Shown: positions 35,341 through 44,561 of the stretch, one piece after another
How positions within the stretch are numbered: the stretch's first letter is position 1
How the letters are laid out: each line of letters begins with the position of its first letter
Origin: Rhizobium anhuiense
GTDB lineage: Bacteria > Pseudomonadota > Alphaproteobacteria > Rhizobiales > Rhizobiaceae
DNA length: 64,000 nt
Assembly (NCBI RefSeq): GCF_003985145.1
Contig: NZ_ML133524.1
Coordinates: 186,001-250,000, forward strand
Reading direction: 5' to 3'
Program-made: the position numbers and the translations under genes
Notes under the pieces: generated by a model
What the model was told of the DNA's origin: nothing
The model's database searches: none
What the model saw: only the letters and a program-made list of their open reading frames with translations

Positions 35341-37131
35341 TCATTCTTTCTTGACCGGCGGGATCGGCCGGATCGAGAGCTCGCGCAGCTGCGTCGGCGT
35401 TGCCGGGCTCGGCGCCCCCATCAAGAGGTCCTGGGCCTGCTGGTTCATCGGGAACAGCGAGATTTCGCGCAGGTTCTTCGCGCCGACGAGCAGCATGACG
35501 ATGCGATCGATGCCGAAGGCAGCGCCGCCATGCGGGGGCGCGCCATACTGGAAGGCGCGGTAGAGGCCGCCGAAACGATCTTCGACATCCTGCTGGCTGA
35601 GGCCGACCTTCTCGAAGGCGGCGACCATGGTTTCCGGCGACTGGTTGCGGATCGAGCCCGAGGCGATTTCGAAACCGTTGCAGACGGCGTCATACTGGAA
35701 CGCCTTGATCGTCAAGGGATCCTGGTTCTTAAGCGCGTCAAGGCCGCCTTGCGGCATCGAGAACGGGTTGTGGGCGAAGTCGACCTTCTTGTCTTCCTCG
35801 CTCCACTCGAAGAAGGGGAAGTCAACGATCCAGCACAGTTCGAAGCGGTCGCGGTCGACGAGGTTCAGTTCTTCGCCAGCCTTGGTGCGAGCCTCGCCGG
35901 CGAACTTGTAGAACTTTTCCGGCTCGCCGGCAACGAAGAAGCAGGCGTCACCATCTCCGAGGCCGAGCTGGGTGCGGATCGCATCGGTGCGTTCCTCGCC
36001 GATGTTCTTGGCAAGCGGACCTGCGCCTTCGAGCTTGTCGTTCTCGCTGCGCCAGAAGATGTAGCCGAGGCCGGGCTGGCCCTGGCTCTGCGCCCAGGCG
36101 TTCATGCGGTCGCAGAAGGCGCGCGAGCCGCCGGTCTTTGCCGGGATCGCCCAGATCTCAACCTTCGGGTTGGAGGCGATCATGCCGGCGAAGACCTTGA
36201 AGCCGGAGCCGGCAAAATGTTCGGTCACCGCTTCCATGACGATCGGGTTGCGCAGGTCCGGCTTGTCCGAACCATATTTGCGGATCGCCTCGTCATAGGG
36301 GATGCGCGGCCATTCCTTGGTGACCGGCTTGCCTTCGGCGAATTCCTCGAAAATGTTGGTCATCAACGGACCCATCGTGTTCCAGACATCTTCCTGGGTC
36401 ACGAAGCTCATTTCGAGGTCGAGCTGGTAGAATTCGCCCGGCAGGCGGTCGGCCCGCGGGTCTTCATCGCGGAAGCAGGGCGCGATCTGGAAGTAGCGGT
36501 CGAAGCCCGCGACCATCAGCAGCTGCTTGTACTGCTGCGGCGCCTGCGGCAGCGCGTAGAAGGTGCCGGGATGAATGCGCGAGGGCACGAGGAAGTCGCG
36601 TGCGCCTTCCGGCGAGGAGGCCGTCAGGATCGGGGTCGTATATTCGGTGAAGCCGACATTGCCCATTTCGCGGCGCATGGCGGAGATGACCTGAGTGCGC
36701 TTGACGATGTTCCGGTGCAGCGTTTCGCGGCGAAGATCGAGGAAACGATACTTGAGGCGGACGTCCTCGGGATAGTCCGGCTCACCGAAGACCGGCAGCG
36801 GCAATTCCTTGGCGGCGGAGAGGACTTCGATCTCCTGTGCGTAGAGCTCGATCTCACCGGTTGCCATGGTCTTGTTGACGGTGTCTTCGGTGCGGGCCTT
36901 GACGAGACCGTCGATGCGGATGACCCATTCACCGCGCACGGTTTCCGCCATCTTGAAGGCCGGGCTGTCGGGATCGGCGACGACCTGGGTAATGCCGTAA
37001 TGGTCGCGAAGGTCGATGAAGAGAACGCCGCCATGGTCGCGAACGCGGTGGACCCAGCCGGAAATGCGGACGGTCGAGCCGACATCCGTCTTGCGGAGTG
37101 CGGCGCATGTGTGGCTGCGATAGCGATGCAT
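35341..37131 (-). CDS. aspS: Aspartyl-tRNA synthetase
   Basis: 596 residues, bacterial type: N-terminal anticodon-binding OB fold ([38 protein letters not shown]), class II motif 2 in [22 protein letters not shown] insert domain in the middle and motif 3 [10 protein letters not shown] at the end. Alphaproteobacteria often use a non-discriminating enzyme that also charges tRNA-Asn for GatCAB; that is inferred, not seen. The start at 37131 gives the usual N-terminus; the frame extends to 37218 but without similarity. Confidence 0.96.
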   Translation of the reverse strand: MHRYRSHTCAALRKTDVGSTVRISGWVHRVRDHGGVLFIDLRDHYGITQVVADPDSPAFKMAETVRGEWVIRIDGLVKARTEDTVNKTMATGEIELYAQEIEVLSAAKELPLPVFGEPDYPEDVRLKYRFLDLRRETLHRNIVKRTQVISAMRREMGNVGFTEYTTPILTASSPEGARDFLVPSRIHPGTFYALPQAPQQYKQLLMVAGFDRYFQIAPCFRDEDPRADRLPGEFYQLDLEMSFVTQEDVWNTMGPLMTNIFEEFAEGKPVTKEWPRIPYDEAIRKYGSDKPDLRNPIVMEAVTEHFAGSGFKVFAGMIASNPKVEIWAIPAKTGGSRAFCDRMNAWAQSQGQPGLGYIFWRSENDKLEGAGPLAKNIGEERTDAIRTQLGLGDGDACFFVAGEPEKFYKFAGEARTKAGEELNLVDRDRFELCWIVDFPFFEWSEEDKKVDFAHNPFSMPQGGLDALKNQDPLTIKAFQYDAVCNGFEIASGSIRNQSPETMVAAFEKVGLSQQDVEDRFGGLYRAFQYGAPPHGGAAFGIDRIVMLLVGAKNLREISLFPMNQQAQDLLMGAPSPATPTQLRELSIRPIPPVKKE

Positions 37132-37383
37132 GATGTCAAATCCTGGCATGTACTGAGACGGCAGCAAGGGTTTCAGGACCCTCAAGCGCCGACAAGAAAA
37201 TCGGGCGGAAAAGCGCATGGACGCTCCGATTTGTCAAGGCTTGGCGCACGCGGCCGGGCGTTTGACACGCGTTTATGGCGAGGCGGCGGCCGCCATGCTG
37301 CGGCAGTTTGGCCGCGCTTGCCGTATTGCTGAAGCTACCGGTCAACTTTAAAAGGATCGGCATTCTCACCGTGGAGCGTCCGC

Positions 37384-38775
37384 ATGCCTCTGCTTACCCG
37401 CCGCAACCTCTTGAAGGCATCCGCCGTCGCGGGCGCTTATGGCGCCGGCATTGGCATTGCCGGCAAATTCGGGCTTGCCGAGGCAGCTCCCGAGCCGCAG
37501 TTGCTGACGGCGGTAAAGACCGAGGCCATGCTGACCGAGGCGGGACCGACCAGGGATATCATGAGCTGGGGCCACGACGGCATGCCGCCGGTTTTGAGGA
37601 TGACCAAGGGACGCCCTTATGCGGCGCGGCTGAAAAACGGGCTCGACGAGCCGACCACGATCCACTGGCACGGGCTTCGCATCGACAACCGCATGGACGG
37701 CGTACCGTTCATGACGCAGCCCTACATCTATACCGGCGACAGCTTCGATTATGCCTTCACGCCACCCGATGCCGGCACCTTCTGGTATCATCCGCATTGC
37801 AACACGCTGACGCAGATGGGGCACGGCATGACCGGCGTCATCGTCGTCGAGGACCCAGCCGATCCGGGGTTCGATGCCGAAGTGGTGCTGAACCTGCGTG
37901 ACTGGCGGCTCGGCGGCGACGGGCAATTCATCGCTCCCTTCCGGCCGCGCGACGCGGCCAAGACCGGCACCTACGGCACGGTGCGCACGGCCAACTGGCA
38001 CCAGGAACCGCAATATGACGCGCCGGCCGGCGGGCTGGTGCGGCTGCGCATCGCGATCACCGACGTGACGCGGATCTTCTCGCTGAAGATGGAAGGCGCC
38101 GATGCGACGGTGATTGCGATCGACGGCAACCCGGTGCCGAAGCGCTTTCCCCTAGACCTCCTGCAGATCGGGCCGGGTCAACGGCTCGATCTCGCCGTGC
38201 GCATGCCAGATAGCGAAGGCGTGGTCGCGACGCTGGAAGATATCCGCGGCACGACGCCGAAGACGATCGCCAGCCTGCGCGCGGTCGGATCATCATTGAA
38301 GCGCGATATCGGCGATCTCGGGCCGCTTGTCGAAAATCCGGTGCCGAAGGCCGATCTTTCCACCGCCGAACAGATCCCGCTGGTGCTGAGCGCCACCGCC
38401 GAGAATGCCGCCGTCGAAAGCATCTGCGGCACGCTCGGCTACAGTTTCTGGGCCATCAACAAGGTGCCGTGGCCGGGCGACACGCCCGATCCGACGGCGC
38501 CGCTTGCGGAATTGAAGCTCGGCAGGAGCTATGTCTTCAATCTGGAGAACACCACGCCGCATACGCATCCGATCCATCTGCACGGGATGAGCTTCACGGT
38601 GATCTCCTCCTCGACGCGGGAGGTGATGCCGCTCACCTCCGATACCTATCTCATCCAACCGGACGAGAAGGTGCAGCTCGCCTTCGTCGCCGACAATCCC
38701 GGCGACTGGCTGCTGCATTGCCATATCATCGAGCATCAGAAGACGGGGATGACGAGTTATCTCAGGGTGAGCTGA
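37384..38775 (+). CDS. Multicopper oxidase, exported
   Basis: 463 residues, three cupredoxin domains. A twin-arginine signal (LTRRNLLKASAVAGAYG) sends it folded to the periplasm. Copper ligands: HWHG (His94/96), WYHPHCN (136/138), HPIHLHG, and the C-terminal HCHIIEHQKTGM, giving type 1, 2 and 3 sites; the axial ligand position is Met. CueO-like enzymes oxidise cuprous copper, but the Met-rich insert of CueO is absent, so laccase-like or bilirubin-oxidase-like roles are possible. It separates aspS and rnd, on the rnd strand. Confidence 0.9.
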   Translation: MPLLTRRNLLKASAVAGAYGAGIGIAGKFGLAEAAPEPQLLTAVKTEAMLTEAGPTRDIMSWGHDGMPPVLRMTKGRPYAARLKNGLDEPTTIHWHGLRIDNRMDGVPFMTQPYIYTGDSFDYAFTPPDAGTFWYHPHCNTLTQMGHGMTGVIVVEDPADPGFDAEVVLNLRDWRLGGDGQFIAPFRPRDAAKTGTYGTVRTANWHQEPQYDAPAGGLVRLRIAITDVTRIFSLKMEGADATVIAIDGNPVPKRFPLDLLQIGPGQRLDLAVRMPDSEGVVATLEDIRGTTPKTIASLRAVGSSLKRDIGDLGPLVENPVPKADLSTAEQIPLVLSATAENAAVESICGTLGYSFWAINKVPWPGDTPDPTAPLAELKLGRSYVFNLENTTPHTHPIHLHGMSFTVISSSTREVMPLTSDTYLIQPDEKVQLAFVADNPGDWLLHCHIIEHQKTGMTSYLRVS

Positions 38776-38945
38776 GACCGCGCGCCTTCACGATCGTGGT
38801 CGCGCGTCGCGCCGTGGTTCGCCCTTGCCTCAGTTTGGACGTGATTCTTCGCCAGCAATGCTCGAAGCGTATGCTGTTGTATTGACATATCGAACCGAAA
38901 GGAGAAGGAAGGTTCAACCGACCTTTTCCTTGCGAATGAAATGAT

Positions 38946-40091
38946 ATGATCGAAACCACCGCCGATTTGGCGGCCGCCTGCAAAGAGCTGGCCAAGTCCG
39001 ACTTCATCACCATCGACACCGAATTCCTGCGCGAGACGACCTTCTGGCCGGAGCTCTGCCTGATCCAGATGGCAAGCCCGACGACCGAAGTTCTCGTCGA
39101 TCCGCTGGCCAAGGGCATCGATCTCGCCCCCTTCTTCGAGCTGATGGCCGATACGAAGGTGCTGAAGGTCTTTCATGCGGCGCGCCAGGACATTGAAATC
39201 ATCTTCAATCGCGGCAATCTCATTCCGCATCCGATCTTCGACACGCAGGTCGCCGCCATGGTCTGCGGCTTCGGCGACAGCGTCTCCTACGATCAACTGG
39301 TCAGCCGCATCAAGAGTGTCCATATCGACAAGTCGTCGCGCTTCACCGACTGGAGCCGCCGGCCGCTCTCCGACAAGCAGCTGGAATATGCGCTGGCCGA
39401 CGTCACCCACCTGCGCGACGTCTACCTGTCGCTGAAGGCGGAGCTCGATCGCGAAGGCCGCACCTCCTGGCTCTCGGAGGAAATGGATATTCTCGAGGCG
39501 CGCGAAACCTACGACATGCATCCCGACGATGCCTGGCAGCGCTTGAAGATGCGTCTGCGCAAGCCGCAGGAGCTGGCGATCCTGAAATATGTCGCCGCCT
39601 GGCGCGAACGCGAGGCCCGCGCCCGCAACGTGCCGCGGTCGCGCGTGCTGAAGGATGATGCGATCTACGAGATCGCCCAGCAGCAGCCCAAGGATACCGA
39701 GGCGCTGGGCCGGTTGCGCACCATTCCGAAAGGCTGGGAGCGCTCGACCTCCGGCGCCGCTGTCATCGAGGCCGTCAACACGGCACTTGCTATTCCGAAG
39801 GCCGATATGCCGCACGCACCACGCCAGGCGCAGGCGCCCGAAGGGGCCGCTGCCGCCGTCGAACTGCTCAAGGTGCTGTTGAAGCTGATTTCGGAAAAAC
39901 ACGGCGTGGCGCCGAAGGTGATCGCCAACAGCGAGGATCTCGACAGGATCGCCGCCGAGGGCGAAAAGGCCGATGTCGCGGCCCTCAGCGGCTGGCGGCG
40001 CGATCTTTTCGGCGAGCCGGCGCTGCGGCTGATCCAGGGCGACATCGCTCTGCGCTTCGTCGACCGGAAGGTCGAAACCGTCAGCCTCTGA
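38946..40091 (+). CDS. rnd: Ribonuclease D
   Basis: 381 residues. DEDDy exonuclease: FITIDTEFLRET (Asp and Glu), HAARQDIEII (second Asp) and YALADVTHLRDVY (Tyr and Asp of motif III). An HRDC domain follows (about 210-290, KPQELAILKYVAAWREREAR) and a second helical domain at the C-terminus. It trims 3' ends of tRNA precursors and other small RNAs. A ribosome binding site is poor (AATGAAATG). A palindromic repeat follows. Confidence 0.95.
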   Translation: MIETTADLAAACKELAKSDFITIDTEFLRETTFWPELCLIQMASPTTEVLVDPLAKGIDLAPFFELMADTKVLKVFHAARQDIEIIFNRGNLIPHPIFDTQVAAMVCGFGDSVSYDQLVSRIKSVHIDKSSRFTDWSRRPLSDKQLEYALADVTHLRDVYLSLKAELDREGRTSWLSEEMDILEARETYDMHPDDAWQRLKMRLRKPQELAILKYVAAWREREARARNVPRSRVLKDDAIYEIAQQQPKDTEALGRLRTIPKGWERSTSGAAVIEAVNTALAIPKADMPHAPRQAQAPEGAAAAVELLKVLLKLISEKHGVAPKVIANSEDLDRIAAEGEKADVAALSGWRRDLFGEPALRLIQGDIALRFVDRKVETVSL

Positions 40092-40096
40092 GGTTG

Positions 40097-40168
40097 GATA
40101 GATTATGCAGCACTTCCAAGTGCTGCATCGTGCTTCACGCGTCCGAACGACGCGGCGCCGTCCTTTCG
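40097..40168. repeat. Palindromic intergenic repeat, short degenerate copy
   Basis: Contains ATGCAGCACTTCCAAGTGCT (hairpin AGCACTT/AAGTGCT) and the family tail ATCGTGCTTCACGCGTCCGAACGACGCGG. It lies between rnd and the cyclase gene. Confidence 0.6.
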
Positions 40169-40235
40169 AATTCGCTTGACGGTTGGTTCCGGCCGGAAAC
40201 AATGGCTGGGTGAAACATCACGGCGCAGAGGCGGC

Positions 40236-41297
40236 ATGCGGGAAATATCTCCGACGCAGAATTGGATCCTGATCGCGATCGTCCTCGCGGCCAGCGGCGT
40301 CATCTATGATTCCATGTTCTATTCCAACCAGACGCCCGTCATCGGAGCGATCTTCGCGCTTTTCATCGGCATGCCGATCATCGCTTTCGAGCGTAAGGTG
40401 CTGTTGCGCACGCTCTACAGGCGCATCCAAAAGCTGCCGACTTTCGCCTTCATCATCACCGAGCTGGTGATCTATGAGATCCTGATGAGCATCGGCTTTG
40501 CCTGCGCGGGCCTGCTGCTCTGGTCGGTCGGCATGCTGAAGCCGCCGTCGCTCCTCGATCTCGTCATCATGCCGTTCGAGGTCTTCCTCTATGCGCTGGC
40601 GGTCTGCGCCTTGATGATCTTCGTCCTGCGTGTGCGAGAACTGCTCGGCCGCGACGTTTTCCTCAGCATGCTCGTCAGCCGCTACCGCAATCCGGTCCGG
40701 GAAGAACGTGTCTTCCTGTTCATCGATCTGGTCGATTCGACGGCCTTTGCCGAAAAGCACGGTGACCTCAGGGCGCAGCAGCTGCTGAGCTCGCTGTTTG
40801 CGACCTTCGCCGAGCCCGTCAGGCGTCACAAGGGCATGATCAACGACTATGTCGGGGATGCCGCGATCATCACCTGGCCGCTTGCCCGTGGTGTCAAGAA
40901 TGCGCGCTGCGTGCGCTGCATCTTCGACATTCTCGCCGATATCGACGCCAATGCCGCCGGCTGGCGGAAAAATTACGGCCAGGTGCCGAAGCTGCGCGCC
41001 GCCCTTCACGGCGGCGAGATCATCACCGCCGAAGTCGGCGTCGACCATCACAAAATCAGCTATTTCGGCGATACGGTGAACACCACCGCTCGGCTGGAAA
41101 CCCTCTGCCGCAGTCTGAACCGGCCGGTGCTGATCTCCGCCGAGCTTGCCCGGCGCATGGAGTTTCCCGACAACATCTCCTGCGAAGATCTCGGCACCCA
41201 TGCCGTCAGGGGCCGCGGCCAGGCGCTTGGCGTCATGGCGCTTTCCTCACGCGCGGTGACCGTCCTGAACACGCCCGCCGTCATTCTGCACGGCTGA
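40236..41297 (+). CDS. Membrane-bound class III adenylate/guanylate cyclase
   Basis: 353 residues. Four or five hydrophobic segments in residues 10-140, then a class III catalytic domain. Metal-binding Asp residues are in FLFIDLVDSTAFAEKHGDL and in MINDYVGDAAIITWPL; the transition-state Asn/Arg region reads GDTVNTTARLETL. It should make cAMP (cGMP not excluded). No HAMP or sensor domain other than the membrane part. The frame extends upstream to 40176, but the ATG at 40236 after AGAGGCGGC starts the protein at the first membrane segment. Rhizobia carry many such cyclases. Confidence 0.88.
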   Translation: MREISPTQNWILIAIVLAASGVIYDSMFYSNQTPVIGAIFALFIGMPIIAFERKVLLRTLYRRIQKLPTFAFIITELVIYEILMSIGFACAGLLLWSVGMLKPPSLLDLVIMPFEVFLYALAVCALMIFVLRVRELLGRDVFLSMLVSRYRNPVREERVFLFIDLVDSTAFAEKHGDLRAQQLLSSLFATFAEPVRRHKGMINDYVGDAAIITWPLARGVKNARCVRCIFDILADIDANAAGWRKNYGQVPKLRAALHGGEIITAEVGVDHHKISYFGDTVNTTARLETLCRSLNRPVLISAELARRMEFPDNISCEDLGTHAVRGRGQALGVMALSSRAVTVLNTPAVILHG

Positions 41298-41402
41298 GCA
41301 GCGGTTCGGCCGCACGTCACCAAAGCTTCACCCAACCGTCAATTCGCTGACATCAAAGCCCTGCTAAGCGGAAAGCATTCGCATCCGTTCCACGGGGATA
41401 TT

Positions 41403-42761
41403 ATGAAGACCGTCCTTTTTGCTTCCGTATCGCTTTTCATCCTGGTCGCGACCTCCGCTGCGGCCGACCAGCAGCAGTTTCCGGCCAAGCTCGCCGGCCA
41501 GGCGATCCTGCCTGCCAACACCATGGTTCCGGCACCGGCCGATGCCCCCGAATTCCTCAAGCATTCCGGCAAGTTCACGACGGCGGACCGCAAGCGCACC
41601 GAAGCGCTCGGCACCGTTCCCGGCAAGGACGGCGCCCGCATCACCGATCTGAAGCTTCACTTCAACGGCCAGCCGATCCAGGGTTTTTCCGGCATCAAGA
41701 CGATGACCGACGGCACCTTCTGGACGCTCTCCGACAACGGCTTCGGCTCGAAGGCCAACTCGTCCGACTCCATGCTCTTCCTGCACCAGATGAAGTTCGA
41801 CTGGGCCGGCAACAAGGCTGATGTCGTCAAGAACCTCTTCCTCTCCGACCCCAACAAGATCGCTCCGTTCCCGATCGTGCTCGAAGGCACCGACACGCGC
41901 TACCTCACCGGCGCCGACTTCGATATCGAATCGATCCAGCCGGTTGCCGACGGCTTCTGGCTCGGCGACGAATTCGGTCCCTACATCCTGAAATTCGACC
42001 CGTCAGGCCGCCTAACCGACGTCATCCCGACGACGCTCGACGGCAAGCCGGTGTTTTCGCCCGACAATCCGCTGATCCAGCTGCCGGGCAACCCGGCCGC
42101 GAAGATGCCGGTCTTCAACCTGAAGCGCTCCGGCGGCTTCGAAGGCCTCGCCATGTCGAAGGATGGTTCCAAGCTCTACGGCCTACTCGAAGGCGCCATC
42201 TACAAGGATGACGGCACGATGGAAACGGTCGATGGCCACACCGCCATCCGCGTTATCGAATTCGACGTCGCCGCCAAGAAGTGGACCGGCCGCAGCTGGC
42301 TCTATCCGTTCGAAGACAAGGGCGTGTCGATCGGCGACTTCAACATGCTCGACGACACGACCGCTCTCGTCATCGAGCGCGACAGCGGCGCCGGCGCCAA
42401 GGACAAGGCCTGCGCCGACCCCAAGCAGCCGAAGCCGGATTGCTTCGAGGCTCCGGCCGAACTGAAGCGCGTCTACAAGATCGAGTTCAACGATGCCAAT
42501 GTCGGCAAGGCCGTCCGCAAGATCGGCTATATCGACCTCCTCAATATCCAGGACCCCGACAACAAGAAGAAGGCCGGCAGCAAGGACGGCGTCTACGACA
42601 TGCCGTTCGTGACGATCGAAAACGTCGACCGCGTCGACGCCACGCACATCATCATCGGCAACGACAACAACCTGCCCTTCTCGGCCGGCCGCGCCGTCGA
42701 CAAGGCCGACAATAACGAGTTCAGCCTGCTTGAGGTCGGCGAGTTTTTGAACGCGAAGTAA
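41403..42761 (+). CDS. Secreted esterase-like protein of the phytase-like family
   Basis: 452 residues with a signal peptide (MKTVLFASVSLFILVATSAA). The phytase-like esterase domain is clear: FSGIKTMTDGTFWTLSDNGF, DIESIQPVADGFWLGDEFGP, GFEGLAMSKDGSKLYGLLEG and a final VTIENVDRVDATHIIIGNDN. These form a six-bladed-propeller-like fold, probably calcium-binding and periplasmic; natural substrate (phosphoester or other ester) is unknown. It ends before a rho-independent terminator. Confidence 0.87.
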   Translation: MKTVLFASVSLFILVATSAAADQQQFPAKLAGQAILPANTMVPAPADAPEFLKHSGKFTTADRKRTEALGTVPGKDGARITDLKLHFNGQPIQGFSGIKTMTDGTFWTLSDNGFGSKANSSDSMLFLHQMKFDWAGNKADVVKNLFLSDPNKIAPFPIVLEGTDTRYLTGADFDIESIQPVADGFWLGDEFGPYILKFDPSGRLTDVIPTTLDGKPVFSPDNPLIQLPGNPAAKMPVFNLKRSGGFEGLAMSKDGSKLYGLLEGAIYKDDGTMETVDGHTAIRVIEFDVAAKKWTGRSWLYPFEDKGVSIGDFNMLDDTTALVIERDSGAGAKDKACADPKQPKPDCFEAPAELKRVYKIEFNDANVGKAVRKIGYIDLLNIQDPDNKKKAGSKDGVYDMPFVTIENVDRVDATHIIIGNDNNLPFSAGRAVDKADNNEFSLLEVGEFLNAK

Positions 42762-42784
42762 TTCGGGTTTGATGTGAGATAGAG

Positions 42785-42813
42785 AGGGCGGTACGTAAGC
42801 GCCGCCCTTTTTT
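42785..42813 (+). terminator. Rho-independent terminator
   Basis: GGGCGG (42786 on) pairs with CCGCCC around TACGTAAGCG, followed by TTTTTT. It ends the phytase-like gene. Confidence 0.88.
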
Positions 42814-42838
42814 ATCTGGTCGTGGGCATCTAAGTTTC

Positions 42839-42979
42839 TCCCTCATTCCTGTGCTCGTCACAGGAATGCAGTGCGCCCAAGTCGTTGGGCGCAAGAGACT
42901 TTTTCAACCCTCGCACTGAGTCGTTCACCGAGCGGACGCGCGGTGGCTGGATTCCTGTGACGAGCACAGGAATGAGGGA
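42839..42979. repeat. Perfect 29-bp inverted repeat with self-complementary arms
   Basis: Arms 42839-42867 and 42951-42979 are perfect complements. Each arm is itself a palindrome (ATTCCTGTG/CACAGGAAT around CTCGT or ACGAG). Inside is another perfect hairpin TGCGCCCAA/TTGGGCGCA (about 42872-42893). Located between the esterase terminator and convergent ppx, so no gene is interrupted. Confidence 0.9.
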
Positions 42980-43028
42980 AGGCGGAGGGACGGCACGGTC
43001 AAAACAGCCCGCCGTAAAGATGCCTACC

Positions 43029-44549
43029 CTACTCGAACAGAAACGCCAGCCGCTTGTTGGTCAGTCTCGACAGCTGCTGCAGGCGACCGTCCAGGCGTTC
43101 GCCGGCGAAATCGCGGTACTCGGGAGGCACGACGAATTCGAGGTCGAGGTCCGGGTTCGGCGATTTGCGGAAGGTCAGGTTCTTGACGATGCCGGGCATC
43201 GAGGCCGAGAAGAGGTAGACGACACGCAGCATGCCGCCGAGCAGCTTGGCGCGCTCGATGAGCTGAGGCGTGGCGATCTGGGCCAGCGGGCCGGTGGCGC
43301 CGTCGTCATGCAGGCCTTCGAAACGGTAATAGTTGGAAAGCGCGATAAAGGCGCGGCCGGGATGACTGATGCCGACGAAGGAAGAGTGAGCGATGACGTT
43401 CAGCGCCTGCAGCCCTCGATAGTCAGGATGGGCGCGCCAGCTGATATCGGCAAGCAGACAGGCGGCCTGACGGTAGCGGCTTTCCTCTTCGGTTTCCTGG
43501 ATGCCGAAGAGGGGCATCATGCGGCCGGTCCATTCGGCCAGCTCGCGAGCATGCTCCGGCGAGCGGGCACGCAGGATCGCCAGCTCGCCGGCAGCGGCAA
43601 GCAGCGGATCGGCGCGGCGCTCGGCCTCCGACAGCAGCGAATAGAGATATCCCTCGCGCACACCTTGCGCGGAGAAGGAAATCATCGACGGCTTCATCGC
43701 GCTCAGCACTTCCTTCATGGCGACGGCGCCGAAGGGCAGCAGCGACCGACGGTGCTTGGAAACGGCCTGCAGCGCCGGCTCCCTGGAGTCGCGCGCGGCC
43801 ACCACCTGGTCGAGGAACTGCATCATCGCTTCGAGCGACACCTCATAGCCCTGCATCATGTGCAGCGGATAATGGGTGATTTCCATGTGCAGCTTGGCGA
43901 TGTTTCGCCAGGTGCCGCCCACGGCGTAGAAGGTACGCCCCTCGCCTTTCGACAGCAGCTTTGCCGTCTTCAACTGCTTGCGGGCAAAGCTCTGGGCCTT
44001 GGAGAGCGAACCGCCGGCATATTCCGACAGGCGCAGGCCGCCGAGCGGCAGAGTGATGCCCTTGCCGAATTCCTTACCCTTGATATCGATCAGCTCCAGC
44101 GAGCCGCCGCCAAGGTCGCCGGCAATGCCGTCAGGATTGTAGAAACCGCTGATGATGCCGAGCGAGGCGAATTTCGCCTCTTCCTCGCCCGAAAGCACGC
44201 GGACTTTGCGGTTCAGGATGGTTTCTGCCTGGTGGATGAAATCGGGACCGTTGCTCGCCTCGCGCGCGGCTGCCGTTGCCAGCACATACATGGTGGCGGC
44301 GCGCGCCTGGTCGGACAGAGCCTTGAAACGATGCAGCGCCGCCAAAGCCCGCGCGACGCTGTCTTCATCCATCTTGCCGGTAAGGGCGACGCCCTTGCCA
44401 AGGCCGCAGAGGACCTTTTCGTTGAACAGGACGGTCGGCGAACGGGACATGCCTTCGTAGACGACTAGACGAATGGAATTCGATCCAATATCGACGACGG
44501 AGACCGGAGCGATCCCCGGAAGGCGCCCCTGGGCTTCAGATTCAACCAT
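43029..44549 (-). CDS. ppx: Exopolyphosphatase / guanosine pentaphosphatase
   Basis: 506 residues of the Ppx/GppA family: actin-like ATPase fold with SVVDIGSNSIRLVVYEG at the start, SGEEEAKFASLGIISGF and GDLGGGSLELIDI as phosphate loops. A C-terminal HD-like helical part follows. It removes terminal phosphates from polyphosphate (and may act on pppGpp). It starts 12 bp after the ppk stop, so both are cotranscribed: the maker and the breaker of polyphosphate in one operon. Confidence 0.93.
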   Translation of the reverse strand: MVESEAQGRLPGIAPVSVVDIGSNSIRLVVYEGMSRSPTVLFNEKVLCGLGKGVALTGKMDEDSVARALAALHRFKALSDQARAATMYVLATAAAREASNGPDFIHQAETILNRKVRVLSGEEEAKFASLGIISGFYNPDGIAGDLGGGSLELIDIKGKEFGKGITLPLGGLRLSEYAGGSLSKAQSFARKQLKTAKLLSKGEGRTFYAVGGTWRNIAKLHMEITHYPLHMMQGYEVSLEAMMQFLDQVVAARDSREPALQAVSKHRRSLLPFGAVAMKEVLSAMKPSMISFSAQGVREGYLYSLLSEAERRADPLLAAAGELAILRARSPEHARELAEWTGRMMPLFGIQETEEESRYRQAACLLADISWRAHPDYRGLQALNVIAHSSFVGISHPGRAFIALSNYYRFEGLHDDGATGPLAQIATPQLIERAKLLGGMLRVVYLFSASMPGIVKNLTFRKSPNPDLDLEFVVPPEYRDFAGERLDGRLQQLSRLTNKRLAFLFE

Positions 44550-44561
44550 TTAGGTCCAGTT

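Noticed and set aside
35278..37332. 684-residue open frame on the plus strand
   Set aside because: Mirror of aspS, and includes a terminator.
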